A stretch of DNA of 64,000 nt from Elephas maximus indicus (lineage: Eukaryota > Chordata > Mammalia > Proboscidea > Elephantidae). This document shows positions 1 through 13,100 of this stretch, piece by piece. The notes under the pieces were generated by a model that was given only the letters and a program-made list of their open reading frames with translations, ran no database searches and was not told the DNA's origin. The stretch covers positions 744,001 through 808,000 of the forward strand of contig NC_064844.1 of NCBI RefSeq assembly GCF_024166365.1. Reading direction: 5' to 3'. The stretch's first letter is position 1. Each line of letters opens with the position of its first letter. The translations under genes and the position numbers were made by a program.

Positions 1-1054
1 AACGAGCATTCCCATGATCCCTCTGGTTGAAATACTAGCGCTCCTATTTGATCGTGTCATGACTAACCGTTTTAAAGATGAACTCTTCTTCTCAGCCAAA
101 ACGTGCAATCTGACATTGTCTCTACATGAATGAGTTTACCTTTCAGGTATTGTAGTGGATTCTTCCCTAATTGTCCAACTTGAAAAGAACCACAATATCT
201 TTGTCCCTTTTCTTCCTCCTGCCTATCCACACTAACTGGTCATGGTAATATTCTTTGGGTAATAACTGCTGGAGCGTTAAAGACTTTTAGAACCACTGTT
301 GACTACTTAGAGTGAGTAAGCAGCAGGAGGGACAGAATGGCTTGTAGAGTGGTATCTCTATTTTTTAACTTTTCTACATTTTTAGTTATGACTTATATTT
401 AGGAAGGAATACCTGAAAGATAGACACAGATTGCAACATGCGTTTGTGCGTTGTTTTGACTGTGCACAAAAGTTTATCTTTAAATTAGTAGAAATAGCAA
501 CTATAAGGGTGGGGTTAAAATGTAAAGTAAACCCGTGCTTTGTCTTGCTGATCCTTAAGTAACACACCAGTGATGCTTGTAAACACTTCCTATAGAAAAT
601 CTGTGACAATACTTTAATACTTGACAACTCTTAGAGGATGGTAGGAAGCTTGACAGTATCCAAGCTGCTAAATTCTTAGGAGCCTGGTCGTGTTAAAGCA
701 CATGAGCCTATAAGCAGTCATTTATGCTGTGAATTCATATCTGGCTGCTACTTTTTCTTCTACAGATAAGCCCATTTGGCTGCTCAAGGGCTTTTTATTT
801 GTTTTTTCCTCCTGGTGTGAGCATGTATAAACAGCAGGACGTTATCTAGGGTAGTAAACAGTGAAATGAGGAAAATGCATGAAAACTCAGTATATGGGTG
901 AATAGATTCTTGTTTCATCTATGTAATTAAACTTGGTAGCATAATGTTTTTGAAGCTTTAGATGTATACATGTGAATGTCTGTCCGTCTGTGAACCCTGA
1001 AGTTTGCCCGTCCTGCAGCAGTGTGTTCACATGCCTCTGCTCTCCGGTTTTCAG
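1..1054 (+). other. XPO1 intron, 3' part
   Basis: This is the end of the intron that precedes the first visible XPO1 exon. It closes with a pyrimidine-rich tract and the AG acceptor at 1053-1054. I recognise no repeat or RNA gene in it, and the open frames here have no supporting features. Confidence 0.8.
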
Positions 1055-1127
1055 TATTACGGACTGCAGATCCTGGAGAACGTGATAAAAACACGCTGGA
1101 AGATACTCCCCAGGAACCAGTGTGAAG
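1055..1127 (+). CDS. XPO1: XPO1 exon, residues 77-101 (part)
   Basis: The 73-nt exon encodes [10 protein letters not shown] through RNQCE and leaves one base of the Gly101 codon. The flanks are cag/TATTAC and GAAG/gtagga. It forms part of the N-terminal importin-beta domain that contacts Ran. It is the first exon in the window, so the visible gene starts in phase 0. Confidence 0.97.
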
Positions 1128-4100
1128 GTAGGAATTGGAAATTTAGAATTCTGTTATTCCTGCCATTTTTGTCATAGTTCATTATCGTGGGGGGTAGAAT
1201 ATACTGAATTTTTAGGAATTTCTTATGCTCTAATGAAGATAACTACTTTCATCATGTAGCAAGGCAGGTTCTATTTATATTTTGGAGGAGTGAGATGAGG
1301 TTACCTTTTGGGGGAAAGACCAGCCTGGACAAACCTTTTACAACGAAAAATACTGTGGTGAAAAGTGTGTGTCAACTGGAGTTCATGACTTGTTTATTCC
1401 TAGTCATTGTTTTTACAACGTACAAATTCAGTATAGCAAAGAATTTGTACCACTGTTTGAAGTGAATAAAATTCGATACATGTGCTTTTACTCGTTAAGT
1501 TCACCTGACAGTGATGGATAAGCGATCAATATTACAGCATGGAATAACAGTTAAATTTAACATGGCAAAGGAAAAACCAAGTACTAAAAATCACAAGGCA
1601 TTGCCTTTTGTAGTTTTGGGGATGCTTCTGAGAGGTTGACTTTTAAATATGGAAAGAGATCAGAAATGAAGGTGTGGGGTGCTTGGTATTAATGTCTAAC
1701 TTTTCCCTCTTGTGAAAGGTAGTCATCATTTAAGAGCCTGGGGCAAGGTTAGTCTCTTGAAATTCTTTGATTCAGTTATTTCCAGTTATCGCATACTGCA
1801 TTTATTAGCTGCTTTATGTCACTTGTTTATCTTTGAAAAGAGATAAAAACCTAGACTTTATAATAGCAGTATGTTACTTCTGTGAGGATGAGCCAGGACT
1901 GGGCATCGTGTCTTTCTGTTGTACGTAAGGTTGCAGTGAGCCAGCGTCTTGACAATAGTATCTGCCTGTGTTACTTCTGGTAACATTTTTGTCTGTCAAC
2001 ATATGCCCCCTTTCTTTGGTTCGGAGCCCTGGTAGTGCAGTGGTTAAAGCATTCGGCTGCAAACCAAAAGGTCAGCAGTTCAAACCCTCCACCACTCTGC
2101 GGGAAAAAGACTTGGCAACCTGCTTCCTTAAGGATTTATAGCCTGTCCTGTAGGGTTGCTGTGAGTTGAAATTGACTCAATGGCAATGAGTTTTGGTTTT
2201 GATTATCTTTAAGTAGTTATTCTTCTGCTTTCCTGTCATCTTAATGGTGATGTGATAGTGACCTGGACTTAAATCCTGGCAGCTTTCTAGCACGATTAAA
2301 GATGAACGAAACACTTTTTAATAGCAAAATCTTTAATACACCGTGAGCCATAGATTAAGAATGGGCAAGAGGAAATGGTGGTCCCCAAAAGAGGTTCCAG
2401 CTTCTTTCAATGTTTTATTATGGGTTGAAACTGTTTTAAATCACGTCTGTGACCTTTTGAGAAGTTGTAGTTTGAGTATGTGACCAGAATAGACCCTTTA
2501 TCCTTTATCTCCATCTTCAGGGACTTTTGGCATAGCCATTTTCTTGTTCTTTTGCTACTGTTACAGGTTTAACTTCATTCTCTACCATTTTACTGTAGTG
2601 TAGTTGAAGTCTCTGTTTTTGAACACCTCTGGACCTCTGCTTCTCACTGAAGGATTATTCTCGATGATCTACATCTTTTCCAGTTTGAAAATTAGATGGC
2701 AGTGCTAGTTTATCAAGGTCTTTGGTTGTATCTGTTTCTGAAAATTTTATTTGAGGCTAAAGACCTTCATGAGAATTTAACATGTTTTTGCTTTCTACAT
2801 GAGTAGGAGTGGTGTCCTCTTGTTTATCGTAAAGTCATGGTAGCCCCCCATGTATTTTGTACATAAGTGTCAAATATACACGTACTCCAAGGCACACAAA
2901 ACTGTTAACTTTTAAGGATATGTCATGTTTGAAAAAACTGGAGGGCTGGGTAATTGTTCAGCCTGGCCTAGGGGCGCCCTGTTTTACTCTCGTGTTCCTT
3001 TTCTGTATTGTTGGGAAACTTGATTTTCTGGAAAGAATTTTTTTTTAAAAAGGAATATTTGTTAGAATCACAGCACACACCCCCCCCACCCCCCCCACCC
3101 CCCCCCCCACGGAGCAGTGCTAAGATTCAGGTATAAGCTTTGCAGAAGTACCTGAAGTTACTTTGATGTCACCCACATATGGTTGCCATTGATGGGGAGT
3201 CATTAATGGATGGGGGAAAGTGTGTGGGTTAACTCGTAGGGTCTTCAGAGGCGTGTTGTTAGAGAGCACGGAAAGTGAACTCTAGGTTTAGATGTGCAGC
3301 TACCAACTCTGATTTTTGCACCTAATGACCCGTGTTTTGGTTTAAGGTATACTTGGTCTCCTTTGTAAAACCTTGAGAAATAAGTTCAACATAATTATAT
3401 TAATTTTATACTCTTATTTAACATTGTTAATTCTAGGAGGCTTCTCTAATTTTGAGATTTTGTATCCCAGAATGTACTAATATTTCTGAATGTTAATTTT
3501 CCTTCATCTTTAAGTAACTTCGATGTTGGAAATAAATAAGTATAACATCAAAAAGAGTGTATTCTCTTTGTCTGTAATCATACCTTTTTAAGTCACTGTC
3601 TTCACTTGCCAGCTTACTACTTGTCCATCTTCCTTGAGAAGATGAAACATGTATGTTAAGAAAAGGAATATGGTAACATGTGAGGATTAATCCCAATCCA
3701 AACCTATTGTCATCGAGTCAGTTCTGACTCATAGCAACTCTATAGGACAGAGTAGAACTGCCAAGTCCCCCCCACCCCCCCACCATAGGACTTCCAGGGC
3801 TGTAATCTTTATGGAAGCAGACTGCTACGTCTTTCTACCCTGGTGTACTGGTGGCTTCAAACCACCAGCTTTTCAGTTAGCAGCTGAGCACTTAACACTG
3901 TACCACCAAGGCTCTCTGTGAGCATTAAATGAGGTATATATAATGAGTGCTGCAGATACTAAAAGAAGGGAGCAGTGACTAGGCTGGGCCTTTGGGCAAG
4001 CTTCATTCTCACAGATGGCAATACTTTGATACATTTTTAAGGAAGCATAGGTTTGGCGGCACAAACAGCATGCCAAATTAAGTTTACTACTTCCCCCCCC

Positions 4101-7100
4101 CCCCCCCCAGTATAGCATTTCTTTCATCTACTTTCAGATTCTTGTCTGTAGGCATATGTTAATTTTTACATGTTCTTTTCGATTACCGTATTTTCAGTTA
4201 CTTACCCTTGTGTCTAAAGCACTTTGCTGGGAAAATCTGACCTCCCCATGCTGAGTTAAGTATCCTTGCGGTGTGTTCTCCTAGTGTAACCTGCACCAGT
4301 GGGTTACAGAAGAATACGGTTCCAAAGAGCAAAAGATATTTGTAGATAAAATGGGGCAAGTAAAGACATTTTTAAAATTTTTAAGACATTTTAATAACAA
4401 GCATGGGAGACATAACTTAATAAAAGACTTAAATAAATTTCGTTTGTGTTATACAGCATTTATCACGTTGTTCTGAATTTTCTTATTTTGCCTCCCTACC
4501 CTAACGTTGCACTTAGCTGTAATTGTTTTTCCTACTCCACTTTACCCACCTTCCCCAGACTGTAGTCTCCATGAGGTCAGGGGTCAGAGGATGCCTTTGT
4601 TGCACTCCGATTTGCTGGCATATAGGTTCTCAATGTGTAATTACTCGATTAATGAGTTACTATTGAGTTAGTGCTTGCCACGTTATTACTTTCAGGGTCT
4701 TAGGACTTCCTTGATATTTTTGCTCTTAGAATATACAAATAGTCCCTGACTTGGTGCATACTTGAGTTACGACTGTCTGGTTGGTTGGTGGTTTTTTTTG
4801 TTTTTTGTTTTTTTTTTTTTTGCGGGGGGTGTGTAGCATCTTATTAGTCATACGTACTACATACAATTTTTGCAGCTCATAATTTCATGGTGTTATTCTC
4901 AGATATTCAAAGGTTGGATTTATGAAGATACCGGTAATAAAAAAGGCAATAATAATCGAAACAAAAAAAAAAGTTATTCAGCAGAGTCGTCAAAATGGGA
5001 CCCCGTTGTAAGTGGGGGACTGTCTGTGTTTTTGCCTTTGGTACGTGTTATACAGTATTGAATGTCTTTGAAGTTAAGTTTTGAAAGGAACATTTTCTTA
5101 AGGATTGGCGTTATTGTAGACCAAGGGCTGTAAATATTCCTTAGTTAAGGAGGGTGAGTAGGGGTGGCTGGGTGGATTTTAATATGTAAAGTGGAAGCGT
5201 TTATACATAGGTGGTGGGTGCTGTTCACTGAAGCCTTAAGGGTAGGACTAGGGCTACCGGTGGCATTGATTGTCCATCTTAGCTACTTGTTGGTTTCACT
5301 ACCGAAGTGGCCTGCCTCCATTTTTAATGTGATTTGTGTACTTGGTGAGAAAATTCAAACCATAAAGGAAAAAACCAAAAGCCTCCTTTGTCCCTTCCTT
5401 CAAAATAGATTTCTTTTGGTGACGCTATCTGTATAAAGGTGCCCTGGTATTTTCATTTAAACCAGAAGACCATGTTATAATCATTGTTAAGCATGTGGCT
5501 TACAGATGATTGCGTAAGGTAGATACGAACTTGACATTGAATAGCATAGTGAACAACTGTGAAAATAATAGTTGGAGGTGACAAAGTCTTCTAGAGGTTA
5601 AACATGTAAACTTAATTGGGTTATTCAAGTTACTGAGTATGAATAAACAGCATGTGTGATGCCAGCCGTTTTCCAGTGTTAACGTCTTCATTTCTCTCCA
5701 TTTCACCTGATAATGATATCCTTATCTCAGGTTATCATTTTCTCTTGCAATAGCTTCCCAACCTGGCTCTCTAACCCACTTTTGTGTGTCCCTTAAAGTA
5801 TATTCGCCATGAAATATTTCAGATGATATTTTTAAAACACAAGACTCTTCCCTCCCCTGCTTAAGATTTCCCATTGTATTGAAGACCAGACTTTTAATAT
5901 GTTGCGTTTAAGTGGTAGTGATTTCTTTTGGGGGGGGTTGTTTTTTATTTACTTATTTATTTAGCATTTGCTGTTTTTCAGCTTTACTAAAGTGTAATTG
6001 ACATACACAGTAAACTGCCTACGTTAGGAGTGTGCAGTTTGTTAGGTTCTTGACTGTATACACCCGTGAAACCATCGCTGTCATCAGTGTCTGTCCTTTT
6101 GTGATTACTTTTGCGTTCATTCCCCAGTCTTCTGTCATTTATTAGATTAGCTTTCATTTCTCTTTGCATAAATACCTAGGAGTGGAATGACTGAATCATA
6201 TGGTAGGTGTGTTTAAATTTTAAGAAACTAGCCAACTGTTTTCCGAAATAGTTGTGTTATTTTACATCCTACCTGCAGTGCGTGAGTATGCTTCATTCAC
6301 ATTTCCACCAGTACTTGGTCTGAGCAGTGTTTTCATTTTCATCGTTCTCGTACGCATGTGATGGCATCTCATTGTGATCTCAGTTTGTGTTTCCCTGATG
6401 ACTGATGCTGTTGTGTGTTTATTTTCCATCCCTGTATGTTCTTTGGTGAAGTGTCTGTTCACATGTTTTGCCCATTTTTATTTGGGCTGTTTCCTTACTG
6501 AGTTGTAAGGGTTCTTTATAGTCTAGATATGAGTATTTTGTCAAACACATGTTTTGCAAGTATTTTCTCAGTTTAAAAAATCTTCACCAAATCCAAGGTC
6601 ACTAAGATTTTCCATATTTTCTTATAGAAGTCTTATACTTCTAGCTCTTAGGTTAAAGTTTATGATCCATTTAAAATAGCTTTTGTATGTAAGATTAGGG
6701 TCGGATTTATTATTTTTTTTTTTTTTTGCCTATGGTATCTGTCTTGGTCATCTAGTGCTGCTGTAACAGAAATACCACAAGTGGATGGCTTTAACAAAGA
6801 GAAGTTTATTTTCTCACAGTCCAGATCACTAGAAGTCAGAGTTCAGGGTTCCGGCTCCAGGGGAAGGCCTTCTGTCTTTGTTGGCTCTGGAGGGAGGCCC
6901 TTGTCACCAGTCTTCCCTTTCTGAGACCATCTTGGTGTAGGAGCCTCAGATCCAGAGGACAGGGTCTGCTTCTGCACTGCTTTCTTGGTGGTATGAGTTC
7001 CCCCTTATCTTTGCTCGCTTCTCTGTGTTACACCTCAACAGAGATGGGCTGAAGACTTTATCTGTTCTTGGAGATCTCATCACCCATGGGACCCCCAGTC

Positions 7101-10100
7101 CATCTCATTAACATCACAGTGGCAGGGAAATCACATCAGATGACAGGATGGTGGACAGTCATAACAGTGCTGGGCGTTAGGACCCCTAGCTAAGTCGACA
7201 GACGGTTGGGGAGGACACAGTTCAGTCCGTGACCTTCTCCAGTTGTTCAGCACCGTTTGTTGAAAGGCTTTTTTCATTGTGTTCCATTGATCTGTCTTTA
7301 AGCCAGCACTACCCTGTCTTGATTACTGTAGCTAAGTCATAAAATCGTTTAGTCTTTGAAATTTTCTTCCCAAAGTTTTAACTATTCTTGATCCTTACCT
7401 TTCCAGGAAGTTCTTAGAAATAGCTGGCCAATTTCTACGAAAATCTTGCTGAAATTTTGTTGAGATTACACTGAACCTGTAGATGAATTTGGGAAGAATT
7501 GACATCCTAAAAAAGTAGTGAATCTCTAATCGGTGAACCACAGCATAGTATATCACGTCGTTTATTCAGGTGTTCTTTAACTTCACTGTTTTGTAGTTTT
7601 CCGTTACGTAGGTCTTTCATATCTTTTGTGAAATTTCTCCTTAAGCATTTTATGATTTTCATGCTCTTACAAGTGAATTTATTGTTTCTGATTATTCACT
7701 GGTAGCATGTAGAAATGCCATTGTTCATTTCTCTTGCACATGTAGTTTGCTCCAGCTGTTGAAAGCTCAGTTCAAATGCTTGTGGAAAGTTAGCATTTGG
7801 ACCATTTACTTATTAGATTGTGCTCTTTTAATTTTTATTTTTCTGTTGATTTTGCTTGTGCTGTTCAAGTTTTTCATACCTCATTAGGTATTTAGTTCAC
7901 AGCAGAAACCTGACCTGACTTAGTAACTTCCTTATTTATAGGACTAGGGGAGATAGGTAAGTCTCTTTATTGGTCATTATTTCAGTGATAATTACATGGT
8001 AAGTGTTGCCCTTAATATATAACACAGGTGATTGTTCTTGCTTCCTTTGTTGGTGATTTTGAAAAGAATATTTAAGCTTTTGGGCCCTTAGGCCCTTGTG
8101 TCTGAAGAGAATCCATGAGAAATTCCACAGAACGCAGCGTTGGAGAGCGAATACTTTTCCTCAGTCTGCGAGTTGACAGGCAAGCACTCCTGCTCATTTG
8201 TTTTTGCCAGTTTATACCATGATGGGATGATAAAGGGAAGAAAAGTATTTACAGGATGTTCTACATTTCAGCGTGAAGTATAATTGACAGGAACTTTGTT
8301 ACTGTAGGTAAACATATCTTTCTACTTGTGGTTAAGGCAACACTTTGGCCCCTCCCAAGTATCCTGATCATGTGGAATTTTCAGAGGCCTAAACTGCACA
8401 AGAGACCTGACAGTGCTTAACGGCTATCGTGTCTGCATTGCAACAGGAGACAAGCTTTATTAAAGGGAGTGGATTTTGTTCCAAGGTCATACAAACTTGA
8501 TGTTTTTGTGATTTGTAGGAAAAATTTTTGAATTTTTAAAATATTGCTACATATCCTTTAGATTTGTGTTTAGTATGTTTGAAGCCGTAAACCCTTTTAA
8601 GAATGATAAATGTTCCTTTAGATACTTTCCTCTTAAGTAAACATGCAGGCATAAGTTATAGTTTGATTGTAACCACTGTGAGCATCTAGGTGAAGAACCC
8701 GTGTTTTAGAATTGCTTTTGTTTTTATTTCTTAAAAGTATTTCAGTGAGTGAGGATTGGAACAATAGTCCATATTCCCTTAGATGTTAAGGTAGAGAGGA
8801 CAGATAAGTAGTGACCGTCTTTCTGAAGCTCAGTGTTGGCGATTTAAATAGACAGGTGTCTGTGTTAAGTGTATGGCAGAGTTGGTGAGCAGTCCCCAGT
8901 GGCGTTTTTGGAGCGTATACCCACTTGGCATATAGAGTAAGCAAGTACGTACAGTTAGGTTGATTGGTTACTTGTGGTATTGCCCATTGGTTGGGGCCGG
9001 ATTGAGGTCAGTTTTTCCTTTGTAGTTTTACATTTGTAGTATCGTTTTCGTGCTTTTTGTTTCCTGTGATAGGTGAACATTAGCAACTGTGAGAGAGAAG
9101 AGTTGGAATGTGCGGCTCTTGTGCGCATGTGTTTTACACAGTTCATGTAGGAATGCATTTTTCTCTTAATAGAACACTATTTGGTTGAAAACTGACTGCG
9201 TGACGGTGCATGACTGACTATGTAAGATGCTACCGTACAACTTTGTGGACTTAAACTTGGAAGTCAGCCTTTTGCTTCCATGAAAACATGGCACCACCAA
9301 AATGTGGTTGTGTTAATTTGTTCTTACAAAGGGCTTTGGTGAATCATCTTTATATAAAATCAAGTTCAGTAATGCATGATTTTAAAACTATGATTAACCA
9401 AAAACCCATTGCCATCAAGTCAGCCTTACTCTTAGCAACCCTATAGGATGGAGTAGAACTGCTGACCCATAGGGTTTCCCAAGCTGTAATCTTTGCGGAA
9501 CAGACTGCCACATCTTTCTGCTGTGGAGCAGCTGGTAGGTTCAAACTGCCGATATTGCAGTTAGCAACCAAGCACTTAACCACTGCACCACCAGGGCTCT
9601 AAGCTATGATACTGAGTCCAACATTTGCAAGGAATTCCTGAGGGGGTAAGATGAATATTACTGTGTAAGTAACTTAAAAGATGATAATGTAGCTTCCACA
9701 TACAGCATGGGGTTTATTTAAATCTCATCTTTTTAGCAAGCTAAAGCTGATGCTATCCAGTTGGAAGTTTATACTATTTAATATTAGGCTTCATTTGAAA
9801 TGGGTCTGTGAAGGACATTTTTCTTGAGATTAATTGAGAAAATCAATTTGGATTATAAAAGATACATGCATTGACTCTTGGATTTAGAAAATCTACATGT
9901 CATAAGCTGCCTGCCAATGACTAATTTGGGTATTTTTTTACTCTAGTGTATCTTGTTTTAAATAAATGACATATGGCTGGCATTTTGTTGTTGTTAAACG
10001 CTTTTCAGTGACCCTGTAGGACAGAGTGGATACCCTGGTGGTGTAGTGGTTAAGTGCTATGGCCGCTAACCAAAAGGTCAGCAGTTCTTCTCTGTCCTGT

Positions 10101-13100
10101 AGGGCCTCTGGTATGAGTCGGAATCGACTCCACAGCAATGAGTTTGGATTTTTTATAGGACAGAGTAGAACTGCCCCATAGGGTTTCCAAGGAGCGGCTA
10201 GTGGATTTGAACTGCTGACCTTTTGGTTAGCAGCCAAGCTCTTAACCACTTAGCCACCAGGGCTCTCCAATAAATTGTCTAAAAACTTTGGAGATGAACT
10301 TTTGTTCATATTGACAAGAATTTGGTTTGGGGGGAGTATGATTACAGGAATGCTACAGCAGTGTGTGCATCCACTGGGAAACTTGATGACATAGTGACCA
10401 CGGGAAGACATGTAAACTTTCATGAGCACTCTTCACTAAAATGTTCCTGATTTTTATATCAAGTTTTCTTGATTTCCAAGGAAGAGTGTGGAAAGCTCTA
10501 GTGGAAGGAATATCTCAACTTTATGTATGCTTTCTGGATAATTGGAAATGAGTAATTACAAATTAATGTGGTTTTTACTGAATATGAACCTCTCCAAAAG
10601 TATAGTAGTAGTGCCTTGTTTTAGGAAACTTGTTTTACATAAATGGCAACTTTGCAGTTGACAGACATTAATTCATTTGGCACAAAGAAAATTGATTCTG
10701 GTAGCTGAAGCATGAGAGACGTTGGAGTATGTTGTTTTCTGTTCAGATCTCAGAAGCTGAGCTATCCCTGCTACTTGTAAACATTTTGGCTTTTTTACCT
10801 TGATATGTACGGCACCGTTGATGTATGTTTTTAAAGGAGCAGTTCACAGTCTGTAAAGCAACCACTTTTATCCTTTTTAGCATGGGGCAGACTACAAGGA
10901 AGGGACTTGGGGAAAAACGGCGTTCAGATAAGCCATGCAGTTAGCAGTAAGAGGTTGTAAACAGACATGTTTATGTGGAGTAGTACTTCAAAAAAAAGTG
11001 TTGTGGGTTATGATTCTGATGTTTTGAAGGGTATTGGTACTGAGCTACAAGTATTGATCGTTGTATAACCTGTTGCCGTCGAGTCGATTCCAACTCATAG
11101 TGACCCTGTAGGACAGAGTAGAACTGCCTCACAGAGTTTCCAAGGAGCACCTGGTGGACTCGAACCGCTGACCTCTTGGTTAGCAGCCGTAGCACTTAAC
11201 TACACCACCAGAGTTTCCTGATCATTGTATAAACCCAACCCACTGCTGTCGAGTCAATTCCGACTCATAGCGACCCTATAGGACAGAGTAGAACTGCCCG
11301 ATAGAGTTTCCAAGGAGTGCCTAGTGGATCTGAACTGCAGACCTCTTGGTTAGCAGCTGTAGCTCTTAACCACTACGCCCCCAGGGTTTCCGATCATTGT
11401 CTAGTGGCTTTAAATTGAGGATTTTTTTTTGCTTGTTAAGGGACCTACCAGCTGTTGACTACTTCACTTTTCCTGATTTCATGTTTTGTTCTTCTCCCCA
11501 TCTGCAAGCGAATCTCAGTAGCCTCTTGAAAGAGGGAGAAGATACTTAATTTGATTAAATTGGTTACAGGAGAGTTGAAGGATCTGTCTGATCCCATTTT
11601 CTTATTCCCTAAACCTGAGAAAAGCCTCCAAATGATCCATGCTCTGAATAGAGGCTGAACTGGTGGTTTTAGGTACTGGCTTGTTCCTTGTGACAGACCT
11701 GGAGTAAAACTACCAAGTCTCTTGTGATAGTTCTGTTCTTGTTAAATTGTTTGAAACAGTGTGTTGCCTGTATCAAGAGGTTTCAGAGAAGTGCTTTACT
11801 TGTAGAAGTCATCCTCTTCCTTTTGTGGGAGGACTTTGTGATAGTAAATTACCTGTAAAGAACAGAAGGGTCGATGGTGCCTGGTTACCACGACCCACCA
11901 CTGACCAAGGACTCAGTAGATGGTCTCTGATAGAATGGGGTAAAAATATAGAACAGACATCAAATTCCTAAAAAAAAAAAAAAAAGACCGGATTCACTGG
12001 ACCAGTAGAGACGAGATGAACCTCCAAGACTCACTGTGAGATACTCTTTAAACTTGCAACTCCATCCTCTCTCAGAGGCCACCTTTCAGCCAGGTGACAG
12101 ATTGTCTCATAAAATAATCTCACCCATGAGTTCTGTGCTCCTCAAAGTAATTGGTCTAGAGGAAACCAAATGGTTAACATTTACTCTAGATCAAAGATGA
12201 TAAGGTTAGGGGGAACAGAGAAGCTAGATTAATGGAAATAGGACAACCAAAATGGAAATAACGAGAATGCTGACCATATCGTGAAGAATGTAACCAGTGT
12301 CACTGAACAATATGCCTAATTTCCTGTGTAAACTTTCACCAAAGACACAATAAAATAATTAAAAAATAAAAAACCAAAAGGGGTCAGTACTACCAGAACT
12401 AATTTTCATTACCTCTAACGTATATTGAGGGCGCATGGCAAGAAATTTTTCATAAGATGTCATTGTAAAAGTGAGATGATTGTGTGTGGATTGTCCTAAG
12501 TAACTGGTAAAATGTAGTGCTCATTTTAAAATAACTTTGGTTCCCCTAATTGTTGCTTTTTTAAAAATCTTCTTATTAAAACTAGACTTGACTGTTTTTG
12601 TATCTGTCCACAAAGCCTCTTTTGTTATTTTGAAATAATTTTAGGCTTAGAGAAAACTTGTAAAAAAGAGTAGAGTTCACGTGTATCCTCAGATAGCTCC
12701 TAGTACTGACAACTTACATAACCATAGTAAAATGATCAAAACCAGGAAATCAGCGTTGATGTAACAGTATTAACTGAATTACACTCAGATTTGATTCAGG
12801 CTTCACAGATGTCCTCCCTCATATCCTTTTTTCTGTTCCATGATCATCCTACATTATGTTAGGTTTTTGTGTCTAATACATGAGACTTTTTAATTGTCTT
12901 CTGTGTCCCTGATACTTCCCACGAGTTCTGGTCAGGTTTGTAGAGTGTGCTTCAATTTGGGTTTGTCTCTTGTTTTGTCGTGATTTGGTTGAGGTAGGTT
13001 TCACTTTTTTGGGTTTTGGGGAGGTGAGAACACCACACGAGCGTGTCCTCAGTCCCTCATACCAGGGGAACATGGTATTGCTGTGTTTTACTACTCATTG

